Assembly (NCBI RefSeq): GCF_014204325.1
Contig: NZ_JACHKT010000009.1
Span: 109,037-173,036, forward strand
Length of the DNA: 64,000 bases
Source: Arcicella rosea
GTDB taxonomy: Bacteria; Bacteroidota; Bacteroidia; Cytophagales; Spirosomataceae
Reading direction: 5' to 3'
Part shown: positions 45,354 to 54,169 of the stretch, in pieces
Layout of the letters: every line of letters starts with the position of its first letter
Position numbering within the stretch: the stretch's first letter is position 1
The notes under the pieces: generated by a model
What the model saw: only the letters and a program-made list of their open reading frames with translations
What the model was told of the DNA's origin: nothing
Databases searched by the model: none
Position numbers and translations under genes: made by a program

Positions 45354-46202
45354 TTAACGTAAGTGATTAATTTCCTCCTCTGAAAGACCAGTAGCTTGAG
45401 AAATCGTTTCCATAGACAATCCTAATGAGAGCATATTTCGAGCAACTTTTTGTATTCCCTCGGCTTCACCTTTCTCTCTTGCAGTATCCAATGAGTTTTT
45501 CAAATCTCTGTAATACTTCAAACTATCTTCATAAGAAAGGACTTGTTCTGGCGTGAATTTGGCTATTTCTGCTGTTTCAAATACCTTCTCAAAAATACGT
45601 TCTCTTAAACTTTCAGGAATGCGTTCTAACTGATTCAAGTTTCGTATTAAATAAAGCCATTTTTCAAAACGTGTCGCTAACTCATCTATACTTTTCTTGA
45701 ACTTTGGCATTTCTAAGTAAATGAAAGTTAGCTTATCATAGAATATTTTATTGGTTTCTATGTCTTGTAACTTCACATCATAACGAAACTTCTCAGGCTC
45801 ATTTTTATCTGAATCGAAAACAAAATCAAGTATGGCTATCGTATAAACAGCTTTTAATTCAAAGTTCCAATCTGCTCGTTTAGCTTGTTCTCTAATCGGG
45901 AATGTTGAATAATAAACCGTTCTATCCTTAAAGAAATTTTGTTTGGATTTCTGTAATTCAACTATAAATTTCTCTCCACGTTCGTTTTCGCAATACAAAT
46001 CAAAAATAGCTTTTCTGTCAGATTCTGTCAAGCCCAAATGTTCGGTTTTCAAATACGTTAAATCCTTGATTTGACCTTGTTCCTCTCGCAATAATTCGTT
46101 CAAAAAATCCAACAACAAGTCCTTGTTTAGTTCTTCGCCAAACAATTTCTTAAAGCCAAAACCCATAAACGGATTGATGTATTTTTCTATGAATTCAGCC
46201 AT
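45354..46202 (-). CDS. Rpn-like PD-(D/E)XK nuclease family protein, downstream copy
   Basis: A 282-residue protein of the Rpn/YhgA-like (PD-(D/E)XK nuclease transposase) family. It begins MAEFIEKYINPFMGFGFKKL and has the nuclease core AIFDLYCENERGEKFIVELQ (D-x-n-E-x-Q). The C-terminus is short: KGEAEGIQKVARNMLSLGLS and a small helical tail. Its first about 235 residues are almost identical to the upstream gene. The start overlaps that gene's stop by 16 bases. Rpn proteins promote recA-independent recombination; role here is inference. Confidence 0.88.
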   Translation of the reverse strand: MAEFIEKYINPFMGFGFKKLFGEELNKDLLLDFLNELLREEQGQIKDLTYLKTEHLGLTESDRKAIFDLYCENERGEKFIVELQKSKQNFFKDRTVYYSTFPIREQAKRADWNFELKAVYTIAILDFVFDSDKNEPEKFRYDVKLQDIETNKIFYDKLTFIYLEMPKFKKSIDELATRFEKWLYLIRNLNQLERIPESLRERIFEKVFETAEIAKFTPEQVLSYEDSLKYYRDLKNSLDTAREKGEAEGIQKVARNMLSLGLSMETISQATGLSEEEINHLR

Positions 46203-47113
46203 TTTTTTAGCTCTTCCTCTGTTAGTTCCAACGCTTGTGCTACCACTTCTAAGGATAAACCTATTGAAAGCATATTTCGAGCGACTTCTAATTTACCTTC
46301 CAATTTACCTTTTACAATTCCTAATTGTTCACCTTTCGCAATCCCTATCTGTTCTCCTTTGATTATCCCTTCAGCTTCGCCTTCCTCTCTTGCGGTGTCC
46401 AAAGAGTTTTTCAAATCTCTGTAATACTTCAAACTATCTTCATAAGAAAGGATTTGTTCTGGTGTGAATTTGGCTATTTCTGCTGTTTCAAATACTTTCT
46501 CAAAAATACGTTCTCTTAAACTTTCAGGAATGCGTTCTAACTGATTCAAGTTTCGTATTAAATAAAGCCATTTTTCAAAACGTGTCGCTAACTCATCTAT
46601 ACTTTTCTTGAACTTTGGCATTTCTAAGTAAATGAAAGTTAGCTTATCATAGAATATTTTATTGGTTTCTATGTCTTGTAACTTCACATCATAACGAAAC
46701 TTCTCAGGCTCATTTTTATCTGAATCGAAAACAAAATCAAGTATGGCTATCGTATAAACAGCTTTTAATTCAAAGTTCCAATCTGCTCGTTTGGCTTGTT
46801 CTCGAATGGGAAAAGTTGAGTAGTAAACAGTCCTATCCTTAAAGAAATTTTGTTTGGATTTCTGTAATTCAACTATAAATTTCTCTCCACGTTCGTTTTC
46901 GCAATACAAATCAAAAATAGCTTTTCTGTCAGATTCTGTCAAGCCCAAATGTTCGGTTTTCAGATACGTTAAATCCTTGATTTGACCTTGTTCCTCTCGC
47001 AATAATTCGTTCAAAAAATCCAACAACAAGTCCTTGTTTAGTTCTTCGCCAAACAATTTCTTAAAGCCAAAATCCGTAAACGGATTGATATATTTTTCTA
47101 TGAATTCAGCCAT
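46187..47113 (-). CDS. Rpn-like PD-(D/E)XK nuclease family protein, upstream copy
   Basis: A 308-residue paralogue of the downstream gene, starting MAEFIEKYINPFTDFGFKKL with the same AIFDLYCENERGEKFIVELQ core. The difference is at the C-terminus, where a repeated linker GIIKGEQIGIAKGEQLGIVK (two to three short repeats) lengthens the tail before VARNMLSIGLSLEVVAQALE. The DNA of the two copies is nearly identical over about 700 bases, with patches of synonymous differences near 46795-46840, suggesting recent duplication with some drift or partial conversion. Confidence 0.88.
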   Translation of the reverse strand: MAEFIEKYINPFTDFGFKKLFGEELNKDLLLDFLNELLREEQGQIKDLTYLKTEHLGLTESDRKAIFDLYCENERGEKFIVELQKSKQNFFKDRTVYYSTFPIREQAKRADWNFELKAVYTIAILDFVFDSDKNEPEKFRYDVKLQDIETNKIFYDKLTFIYLEMPKFKKSIDELATRFEKWLYLIRNLNQLERIPESLRERIFEKVFETAEIAKFTPEQILSYEDSLKYYRDLKNSLDTAREEGEAEGIIKGEQIGIAKGEQLGIVKGKLEGKLEVARNMLSIGLSLEVVAQALELTEEELKKWLNS

Positions 47114-47174
47114 TTGTATCTAATGTAAAAAATCTGATTCAAACAAACGAATAATTGGACTTTAGTTTTTGAAA

Positions 47175-47199
47175 ATGAGTATATAAAAACAATGCTCAT
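47175..47199. repeat. Single unit related to the 42-bp array
   Basis: ATGAGTATATAAAAACAATG continues into CTCAT, forming the same hairpin (ATGAG/CTCAT) as the 42-bp units at 37353-37629. It lies between the Rpn-like pair and the alaS stop, 9.5 kb from the array. Confidence 0.6.
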
Positions 47200-47201
47200 A
47201 A

Positions 47202-49841
47202 CTAAACCGCACTTTTCCCTTTTTCAATCGCTTTAGCCAAACCTGAAACATCTGAACCGCCTGCCGTTGCAAAGAACGGCTGTCCACCGCCTCCGCCTTT
47301 TACTTCTTTCGCCATTTCACGAATGATTTGCCCAGCGTTTAAGCCTTTATCAGCTACCAAATTATCGGCAATCATAACCGCCAACTGTGGTTTGCCTGCT
47401 ACTTCTGCCCCTAAAACGCAATATAAATTATCAATTTTAGCTTTTAACTCATAAGCCAATTGCTTTAAAGCATCAGCATTTGGCACTGAAACTACTTCAG
47501 CAATTACATTTACTTCGCCAATTGCTTGTACTTTCGTTAGTAACGTTTCTTTGATGGCTTGTAATTTTTCAGATTCAAAAGCTTCAATTTTTTTACTTAA
47601 AATCGCTTTTTCTTCTAACAAAGCTTTTACGGCTTTTACTATGTCTGATTGACCTTTGAATAAACCTTTTAATTCGTTTACAATCGCCAATTGTTCTTCA
47701 AACATTGCCAAAGCATTTTCGCCAGTATAAGCTTCTACACGACGAACGCCAGCCGAAACCGAACTTTCTGCTACGAATTTAAACAAGCCGATTTGTCCTG
47801 TAGAAGGTACGTGCGTACCACCACAAAGTTCTACCGAAAAGTTCGGGTCGAAAGTGATTACACGGACAAAATCGCCGTATTTTTCTCCAAAAGTTGCCGT
47901 TGCTCCAGCCGCTACCGCTTCTTTGATTGGCACATTGCGTTTTTCGTCTAAAGCAATATTTTCTCTGATTTTTGCATTAACGATGTCTTCGATTTTGCCC
48001 AATTCCTCATCTGTTACTTTCGAGAAGTGCGAGAAGTCGAAACGAGTAAGGTCTTCGTTTTGAAAAGAACCTTTTTGCGAAATATGCGAGCCTAATACTT
48101 CACGCATCGCCGAAAGCATCAAGTGCGTAGCGGTGTGGTTTGACGTAATTTTACTTCTGCGTGCTGTATCAATTTTGGCTACTAAATTTTTGTTGGTAGC
48201 ATATTGTTCAACAAATTTCTCGAAATTTTTATCGGTAGAAATATGAATAAACAAATCGTTTTCCTTTTTAGTATCTGAAATTTGGATAGATAAATCTCCC
48301 GAAACTAATACGCCAGAATCGCCAACTTGTCCACCCATTTCTGCGTAAAAAGGCGTTTTGTCTAAAACTATATGATACTCGCTTCCAGTTTTAGTTTTTA
48401 CTTTACGGTATTTGATAAGGCTTGCTGACGCTTCCGTTTCGTCGTAACCTACAAATTCAAAGTCGAAATCTTCGTCAGAAATAATCGTCCAGTCGGTTGC
48501 TTCTTTGGTTGAATCTTTACGAGAACGGTCTTTTTGTGCTTGAAGGGCAATTTTATAGCCTTCTTCGTCGATTGACAAACCATTTTCACGGGCAATCAAA
48601 GCCGTTAAATCAGAAGGGAAACCGAAAGTATCGTTCAATTCAAAAACGATTTCTCCTGCAATTCTTCCGTTTTTCTCAGTTTCAGCAATGATTTTATCTA
48701 ATCTTGTCAAACCTGTTTCCAAAGTACGCAAGAAAGAATTTTCTTCTTCTAAAATTACTCTTTCTACAAATTCTTGTTGAGCAACTAATTCAGGGAAAAC
48801 GCCATCAAATTGTTCAGCCAACAATGGAATAATACTGTGCATAAATGGCTCACGGAAACCTAAATAAGTATAACCATAACGAACCGCACGACGCAAAATT
48901 CTGCGGATTACATAACCCGCTTTGTTGTTTGAAGGTAATTGTCCGTCAGCAATCGCAAAAGCAATCGCACGAATATGGTCAGCAATTACTCTTAAAGCGA
49001 TGTCTTCCCATTTCCCCTCGCCATATTTTTTACCAGCTTTTTCAGCAACAAAATTGATTGTATTTGAGAAAACGTCTGTATCATAATTCGATTGTTTGCC
49101 TTGAATTGCCATACACAAACGTTCAAAACCCATGCCTGTATCAACGTGTTTGGCAGGCAATGAAACCAAAGAACCATCCGCCATACGTTCAAACTGCATG
49201 AATACGTTGTTCCAGATTTCAACCACTTGTGGGTGGTCGGCATTTACTAATTCTTTTCCAGAAATTCTGGCTACTTCATCTGCATCACGCAAGTCGATGT
49301 GGATTTCAGAACATGGCCCACATGGCCCAGTATCGCCCATTTCCCAGAAATTATCTTTTTTATTTCCAAGAATAATACGGTCTTCACCCACCATTGATGC
49401 CCAAATATCCCAAGCTTCTTGGTCAAAAGGAACGCTATCTTTTTCATCACCTTGAAACACAGAAACATAAATTCTATCTTTTGGTAATTTGAAAACCTCT
49501 GTCAATAATTCCCAAGACCATGCCAAGGCTTCTTTCTTGAAGTAATCGCCAAAAGACCAGTTTCCCAACATTTCAAACATGGTGTGGTGGTAAGTATCAA
49601 AACCTACGTCCTCAAGGTCGTTGTGTTTACCAGACACACGCAAACATTTTTGTGTATCGGCAATACGCTTTGACGGAGGCGTACCATTGCCCAAGAAAAA
49701 GTCTTTGAACTGAGCCATCCCTGAGTTATTGAACATCAAGGTCGGGTCGTTTTTTGCAACAAGAGGAGCTGAAGGAACAATTAAGTGACCTTTTGATTTG
49801 AAGAAATCTAAAAACTGTTGACGTATTTCTTTGGAAGTCAT
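47202..49841 (-). CDS. alaS: Alanine--tRNA ligase
   Basis: From the ATG at 49841 the protein has 879 residues, the usual length. Class II catalytic core: TSKEIRQQFLDFFKSKGHLI at the N-terminus, PTLMFNNSGMAQFKDFFLG, FEMLGNWSFGDYFKKEA and DTGPCGPCSEIHIDLR. The editing domain has SNHTATHLMLSAMREVLGSH and the zinc site VELCGGTHVPSTGQIG; the C-terminal DHHA1 domain ends VKGGGGGQPFFATAGG. An upstream TTG at 49874 is not needed. It charges tRNA-Ala and clears Ser and Gly mischarging. Confidence 0.97.
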   Translation of the reverse strand: MTSKEIRQQFLDFFKSKGHLIVPSAPLVAKNDPTLMFNNSGMAQFKDFFLGNGTPPSKRIADTQKCLRVSGKHNDLEDVGFDTYHHTMFEMLGNWSFGDYFKKEALAWSWELLTEVFKLPKDRIYVSVFQGDEKDSVPFDQEAWDIWASMVGEDRIILGNKKDNFWEMGDTGPCGPCSEIHIDLRDADEVARISGKELVNADHPQVVEIWNNVFMQFERMADGSLVSLPAKHVDTGMGFERLCMAIQGKQSNYDTDVFSNTINFVAEKAGKKYGEGKWEDIALRVIADHIRAIAFAIADGQLPSNNKAGYVIRRILRRAVRYGYTYLGFREPFMHSIIPLLAEQFDGVFPELVAQQEFVERVILEEENSFLRTLETGLTRLDKIIAETEKNGRIAGEIVFELNDTFGFPSDLTALIARENGLSIDEEGYKIALQAQKDRSRKDSTKEATDWTIISDEDFDFEFVGYDETEASASLIKYRKVKTKTGSEYHIVLDKTPFYAEMGGQVGDSGVLVSGDLSIQISDTKKENDLFIHISTDKNFEKFVEQYATNKNLVAKIDTARRSKITSNHTATHLMLSAMREVLGSHISQKGSFQNEDLTRFDFSHFSKVTDEELGKIEDIVNAKIRENIALDEKRNVPIKEAVAAGATATFGEKYGDFVRVITFDPNFSVELCGGTHVPSTGQIGLFKFVAESSVSAGVRRVEAYTGENALAMFEEQLAIVNELKGLFKGQSDIVKAVKALLEEKAILSKKIEAFESEKLQAIKETLLTKVQAIGEVNVIAEVVSVPNADALKQLAYELKAKIDNLYCVLGAEVAGKPQLAVMIADNLVADKGLNAGQIIREMAKEVKGGGGGQPFFATAGGSDVSGLAKAIEKGKSAV

Positions 49842-49903
49842 TATAAAATCGGAATTTGGAAAGTCGAAACACAATCGTTCGACAGCATTTTTTAAATTAA
49901 CCG

Positions 49904-49911
49904 CAAAATTA
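49904..49911 (-). promoter_or_regulatory. Candidate -7 box of alaS
   Basis: TAATTTTG on the minus strand matches TAnnTTTG and lies about 62 bases upstream of the ATG. No TTG at optimal spacing was found, so support is partial. Confidence 0.3.
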
Positions 49912-50001
49912 GTGAATAGTCTTGGAGAATGTTAGTAAAACAATAGAAAATGAAATGAGATAGAAAAAAAGGTGATTTAAATTGATTGAATTAATAAATC
50001 C

Positions 50002-50067
50002 GTAGTACGAGTTTCCAACTCGTCCCAATAATTATGTATATTTTTACGAGTTGGAAACTCGTACTAC
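50002..50067. repeat. Perfect 22-bp inverted repeat upstream of the MpaB-like gene
   Basis: Arms 50002-50023 and 50046-50067 are perfect reverse complements with core AGTACGAGTTTCCAACTCG, separated by 22 AT-rich bases. The pattern resembles a REP hairpin. It sits 38 bases before the next ATG, so it could affect the leader of that transcript. Confidence 0.8.
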
Positions 50068-50105
50068 TTTTCGATTTCAAATCTATCGCTCAAAATCATT
50101 TCTCA

Positions 50106-50999
50106 ATGAAAACTTACGCCAAAAGATTTTATATTTTTCGTAATCCTGAAGTTCAACAAGAAATCGCTTCGTTGAATCCTATCACCGACCATCAGCGAAT
50201 GGTATATTTGATGACTGCTTACGATTTCCCTTTTGACATGGTTCGTGCTTTGGAATTGGCTTTGTTTCATACTTATGCCAGTCCAAGTATTTCGATACTT
50301 TTACAAAAAACTGGTGAATTTGTAAAAAGAGGACAAAAGCGTTATGACGATACTGGAATCTTGATTGCTCAATTTATGCAAGCTGGTTACGATAGTGAAT
50401 TAGGTAAAAGAGCGATTGAACAAATGAATAAAATTCATGGAAATTATCGGATTGCGAATGAAGATTATTTACTGGTGCTTTCTACTTTCGTTTTTTATCC
50501 CATCAATTGGATGGAAATAAATGGCTGGCGAAAATTGAGCGAAGCTGAAAAATTAGCGTTGTTTATCTTTTTCAAAGAAGTAGCGCAAAGAATGAATTTA
50601 ACCGATATTCCTGAGGATTTTGAAGCATTAAAATACTTTGCAGAACGTTACGAACAAAAGTATTTTCGTTATGCTGAAAGTAACAAAGTGATTGCTGATG
50701 CCACGATAAAAATCGTCGAAAATTGGTTTCCAAGTTTTTTGAGATTTGCTGTTAAACCAGTTTTTGTAGCTTTGATTACGGAAAAATTAAGAGAATCGTT
50801 TGGCTACAAAAAACCTTCAAAGCTGTTTTCTGAAATGTTACAGATGAGTTTTCAAATCAGAAAGTACTTTTTGAAATATATTACTTTCAAGAAATATCCA
50901 ACAGAAATTAGCAATACTTATTATCGTACTTATCCAAAACACGAGTTTACGATAGAAACGCTTGGTCCAGCGTATTTGAATCAGACAAAGAGGAAATAA
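50106..50999 (+). CDS. MpaB/rubber oxygenase-like (DUF2236) protein
   Basis: From the ATG at 50106 the protein has 297 residues. It matches the DUF2236 / ER-bound oxygenase pattern: RYDDTGILIAQFMQAGYDSE, KRAIEQMNKIHGNYRIANED (the conserved His motif), YLLVLSTFVFYPINWMEINGW, LSEAEKLALFIFFKEVAQRM and LTDIPEDFEALKYFAERYE. Members bind heme b and oxidise alkenyl substrates; here the substrate is unknown. A longer in-frame start at 50034 lies in the inverted repeat and is rejected. Confidence 0.8.
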   Translation: MKTYAKRFYIFRNPEVQQEIASLNPITDHQRMVYLMTAYDFPFDMVRALELALFHTYASPSISILLQKTGEFVKRGQKRYDDTGILIAQFMQAGYDSELGKRAIEQMNKIHGNYRIANEDYLLVLSTFVFYPINWMEINGWRKLSEAEKLALFIFFKEVAQRMNLTDIPEDFEALKYFAERYEQKYFRYAESNKVIADATIKIVENWFPSFLRFAVKPVFVALITEKLRESFGYKKPSKLFSEMLQMSFQIRKYFLKYITFKKYPTEISNTYYRTYPKHEFTIETLGPAYLNQTKRK

Positions 51000-51053
51000 T
51001 AGAATTATGTAAATCTATTGAAAACTAAGATGTCAAGTATTCTACAAAATTTC

Positions 51054-51061
51054 TATCTTTG
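51054..51061 (+). promoter_or_regulatory. Candidate -7 box of the MerR-like gene
   Basis: TATCTTTG matches the Bacteroidota -7 consensus TAnnTTTG exactly, 36 bases before the ATG at 51098. The -33 position shows no clear TTG. Confidence 0.35.
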
Positions 51062-51097
51062 TTGAGTTTAATTTAATCCTTATTTTATTTTTGGAAG

Positions 51098-51460
51098 ATG
51101 GAAAGTGTTGCTTTGACCAAAAGGTATTATTCAATTTCAGAAGTTGCGCAGATGTTTGAGATGAACATCTCAAAACTTCGTTTTTGGGAAGAGCAGTTTC
51201 CTTCACTCAATCCAAAGAGAGACCGTTCAGGAGATAGGAAATATACTCAAGAAGACATTAATCATCTTACTGAAATTGTGGATTTAGTTGAAAATCAGGG
51301 TTATACTATTGAAGGAGCGAAGCGAGCATTAGAAGCTAAAAAACGCAAAAAACAAGAACATCAAGCGATTATTGATAGATTAACCGAAATTAAAAAGTTT
51401 ATGCAAGAAATTCGGGAAGGACTTGATGATAAAACGGATGAAACATTACAGTCTGCTTAA
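51098..51460 (+). CDS. MerR family transcriptional regulator
   Basis: A 120-residue protein with an N-terminal MerR winged helix: RYYSISEVAQMFEMNISKLR, FWEEQFPSLNPKRDRSGDRK and YTQEDINHLTEIVDLVENQG. A coiled-coil helix of about 45 residues ends it; there is no C-terminal metal-binding cysteine set. This short form is conserved in Bacteroidota near dprA. Effector unknown. The dprA ATG is 54 bases after the stop. Confidence 0.88.
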   Translation: MESVALTKRYYSISEVAQMFEMNISKLRFWEEQFPSLNPKRDRSGDRKYTQEDINHLTEIVDLVENQGYTIEGAKRALEAKKRKKQEHQAIIDRLTEIKKFMQEIREGLDDKTDETLQSA

Positions 51461-51513
51461 CGCTAATTTTGCTGTTATTTAAATATTATTCACTTACAAT
51501 TCTACCTTATTTT

Positions 51514-52632
51514 ATGTCTTCTACCGAAAACCTCCAATATCAAATTGCACTCACATTAATTCCCAAAATTGGGGATGTACTTATCCGCCAGCTTATCAGT
51601 TATTGTGGCGGGGCAGAACAAGTGTTTAAAACACCTGTTGCAAAACTGCTTAAAATTCCAAATATCGGAAAAACACTCGCTCAAAATCTCCAAGATAAAT
51701 CTGTTCTCGAAAAAGCTTCCAAAATAATTGAAGAGGCTGAAAAGCAGCAAGTTGAATTGTTGTTTTATACCGATAAAAACTATCCAAATCGTTTAAAACA
51801 GCTTTATGATGCTCCAGTTTTGTTGTACTATAAAGGAAAAGCCGATTTGAATCATACCAAAACGGTAGCGATTGTTGGTACTCGTCAATCTACAGAATAT
51901 GGTAAAAATGTCACTGACGAAATCATTGAAGATTTAAAGCCTTTTAATCCTTTGGTGATAAGTGGTTTGGCTTACGGCATTGATATTGTAGCACATAAAG
52001 CTTGTTTGAAAAATGCTGTTCCTACTTTAGGCGTGATGGCAAGTGGAATAGATTTAATTTATCCCTATCAGCATAAAAATGTTTCGATTCAGATGCAAGA
52101 AACAGGAGGAATCATTACTGAACAAACTTTTGAAACGCAACCCGATCCAAGATTTTTCCCACAGAGAAATAGAATTATTGCTGGCATGGCAGATGTAACG
52201 ATTGTGGTAGAAGCTGCTGCAAAAGGCGGAGCCTTAATTACGGCAGAGTATGCTAATAACTACCACCGAGATGTTTTTGCCGTGCCTGGGCAGTTGGGGA
52301 AATCTTTTTCGGAAGGTTGTAATAAATTAATTAAGGAACGAAAAGCCGAAATTTATACCAGTATTCAGGATGTCGTAGAAACTTTAAATTGGGATTTGAT
52401 TGGTCATGAGAAAAACCAAGTTGTCAAACAAATACTTGATTTAAGTACTTTTACCGAAGAAGAAAGTCAGATTATGGCTTTACTTCATAAAAATCAGGTG
52501 ATGGAAATTGATGAAATCGCTTGGCAATCGCAAATTCATATCGCTAAATTATCGTCGCTGTTATTGAATCTGGAATTTCAAGGAGTATTAAAATCTTTAC
52601 CGGGAAAGAAGTATGCGATTTCTGTACGGTAA
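51514..52632 (+). CDS. dprA: DNA processing protein DprA
   Basis: From the ATG at 51514 the protein has 372 residues. The N-terminal helix-hairpin-helix/SAM region (KIGDVLIRQLISYCGGAEQV, IPNIGKTLAQNL) is followed by the Rossmann DprA fold: VAIVGTRQSTEYGKNVTDEI, VISGLAYGIDIVAHKACLKN, RFFPQRNRIIAGMADVTIVV and EAAAKGGALITAEYANNY. The C-terminal winged helix is MEIDEIAWQSQIHIAKLSSL. DprA loads RecA on incoming single-stranded DNA in transformation. A 15-residue-longer start at 51469 lacks support. Confidence 0.95.
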   Translation: MSSTENLQYQIALTLIPKIGDVLIRQLISYCGGAEQVFKTPVAKLLKIPNIGKTLAQNLQDKSVLEKASKIIEEAEKQQVELLFYTDKNYPNRLKQLYDAPVLLYYKGKADLNHTKTVAIVGTRQSTEYGKNVTDEIIEDLKPFNPLVISGLAYGIDIVAHKACLKNAVPTLGVMASGIDLIYPYQHKNVSIQMQETGGIITEQTFETQPDPRFFPQRNRIIAGMADVTIVVEAAAKGGALITAEYANNYHRDVFAVPGQLGKSFSEGCNKLIKERKAEIYTSIQDVVETLNWDLIGHEKNQVVKQILDLSTFTEEESQIMALLHKNQVMEIDEIAWQSQIHIAKLSSLLLNLEFQGVLKSLPGKKYAISVR

Positions 52633-52650
52633 TCGGTTTTGAGGAAACAA

Positions 52651-52686
52651 AAAAACCAATCTAATTTTCGTTTAGATTGGTTTTTG
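52651..52686. terminator. Bidirectional terminator between dprA and pyrE
   Basis: AAAAACCAATCTAA pairs with TTAGATTGGTTTTT across the short loop TTTTCG, with A- and T-runs on both sides. It separates the convergent dprA and pyrE genes. Confidence 0.85.
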
Positions 52687-52704
52687 TCTAATCTTTTACC
52701 TGAA

Positions 52705-53343
52705 TTATACTTTCCATTCAGAAGGATTATGTCTCCACTCTTGTAAAGTAATTAATTGACTTTCAGAAACATAGTTTTTGGCAACAGCTTCTTTAATCAA
52801 AGTGTCGTAATTACTCAAAGTATAAACTTTTAGGTTTTTTTCTGCAAAATTTTTGTCAGCAATTTCAAAACCATACGTAAAAATAGAAACCATTCCTAAA
52901 ACATTTGCACCAGCTTCACGCAAAGCATCAACTGCTTTTAAAGAACTTCCGCCTGTTGAAACTAAATCTTCAATTAAAACTACTTTTTGTCCAGCTTTAA
53001 TTTTTCCTTCAATTTGGTTGCCCATTCCATGTTTTTTTGGTTCAGGACGAACATAACAGAAAGGGAGGTCTAACCAATCTGCTACCAATGCGCCTTGCGG
53101 GATTCCTGCTGTTGCTACACCAGCGATAATATCAACATCACTCCAATAAGCCTTCACAGCTGATGCAAGCCCATTTTTGATAGCAGTACGCACTTTAGGA
53201 TACGAAAGCGTGATTCTATTATCACAGTAAATAGGTGAATTCCAGCCTGATGCCCATTTGAAAGGTTGGTCTGGACTAAGTCGAACAGCTTGAACTTCAA
53301 GTAACATAGAAGCGACTGTTTCTGCAAGAGTACGTTGTGCCAT
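52705..53343 (-). CDS. pyrE: Orotate phosphoribosyltransferase
   Basis: A 212-residue enzyme of pyrimidine synthesis. FKWASGWNSPIYCDNRITLS (about residue 28), DVIAGVATAGIPQGA with AGVATAG (about 70), PFCYVRPEPKKHGMGNQIEG and the PRPP loop VVLIEDLVSTGGSSLKAVDA (about 118-137) are all present. It converts orotate and PRPP to OMP. Single gene divergent from the Nudix gene. Confidence 0.95.
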   Translation of the reverse strand: MAQRTLAETVASMLLEVQAVRLSPDQPFKWASGWNSPIYCDNRITLSYPKVRTAIKNGLASAVKAYWSDVDIIAGVATAGIPQGALVADWLDLPFCYVRPEPKKHGMGNQIEGKIKAGQKVVLIEDLVSTGGSSLKAVDALREAGANVLGMVSIFTYGFEIADKNFAEKNLKVYTLSNYDTLIKEAVAKNYVSESQLITLQEWRHNPSEWKV

Positions 53344-53369
53344 TTTTGGGTTTTTGTTAAATCTATGTG

Positions 53370-53404
53370 CAAAATTAAAAACTCTCAGTAATGTTTCGTA
53401 ACAA
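53370..53404 (-). promoter_or_regulatory. Candidate promoter of pyrE
   Basis: On the minus strand TAATTTTG (53370-53377) matches the -7 consensus, and a TTG at 53402-53404 lies 24 bases upstream, slightly wider than usual. About 27 bases separate the -7 box from the ATG. Confidence 0.4.
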
Positions 53405-53480
53405 AAGTTTAATTTTACGATGAAATATAAATTTTGATTTCAATTCACGAGCTAATCATTAAGGATCAATCCAACTAAAA

Positions 53481-54167
53481 ATGATAATTTTCATTAACGA
53501 AAGACCAATTAAGGTCGTAGGGAAAAAGAAAGCCCAAGCACTTACTTCAACAGAATTTGATCACTTGATAGATGCTCAGTTAGAAGCCATAAAAGCCAAT
53601 AGTTTGCAAGGTCATGTGTTGATTATTAATGTACTTTCTCCGACAATTTCTAGGTTATTCTCTCTCTTAAAAAACGAAGAGCTTCCTAATTTACAATCGA
53701 TAACGCTCGTCTCAGAAAATAAAGATGCAACAGAAACGCAAATCAAATCTCAATACAAATTAGTAAGAGCCGCTGGTGGAGTAGTGAGAAATGAAGAAGG
53801 TAAAGTATTGATGATGTATCGCCTCAAAAAATGGGATTTACCCAAAGGTAAACTCGATAAAGGGGAATCATTTAAGGTAGCTGCCGTGCGTGAAGTAGAA
53901 GAAGAATGTAACGTAAAAGCTAGATTAGATGAAAAAATCTGTACCACATATCATACCTATACTTATAAAAATGAAGCCATTTTGAAACAAACAAAATGGT
54001 ATTCGATGGAATTAGTTGACGACACTAAAATGAAACCTCAGTTTGAGGAAGATATTGAAAAATTAGAGTGGATGGATAGAAAACAAATCCATACAGCCAT
54101 GATTAATTCATATTACTCGATTCGCTATGTATTGAAAAAATACTTTTACGAAGGCGAAGACAAATGA
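53481..54167 (+). CDS. Nudix hydrolase, two-domain
   Basis: A 228-residue protein with an N-terminal region of about 80 residues without recognised family (MIIFINERPIKVVGKKKAQA) and a C-terminal Nudix domain: AAGGVVRNEEGKVLMMYRLK, then the Nudix box GKLDKGESFKVAAVREVEEE with CNVKARL. The catalytic REVEEE is intact. Such proteins are conserved in Bacteroidota next to pyrE. Substrate unknown. Its stop is 2 bases from that of the convergent helicase gene. Confidence 0.9.
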   Translation: MIIFINERPIKVVGKKKAQALTSTEFDHLIDAQLEAIKANSLQGHVLIINVLSPTISRLFSLLKNEELPNLQSITLVSENKDATETQIKSQYKLVRAAGGVVRNEEGKVLMMYRLKKWDLPKGKLDKGESFKVAAVREVEEECNVKARLDEKICTTYHTYTYKNEAILKQTKWYSMELVDDTKMKPQFEEDIEKLEWMDRKQIHTAMINSYYSIRYVLKKYFYEGEDK

Positions 54168-54169
54168 AT

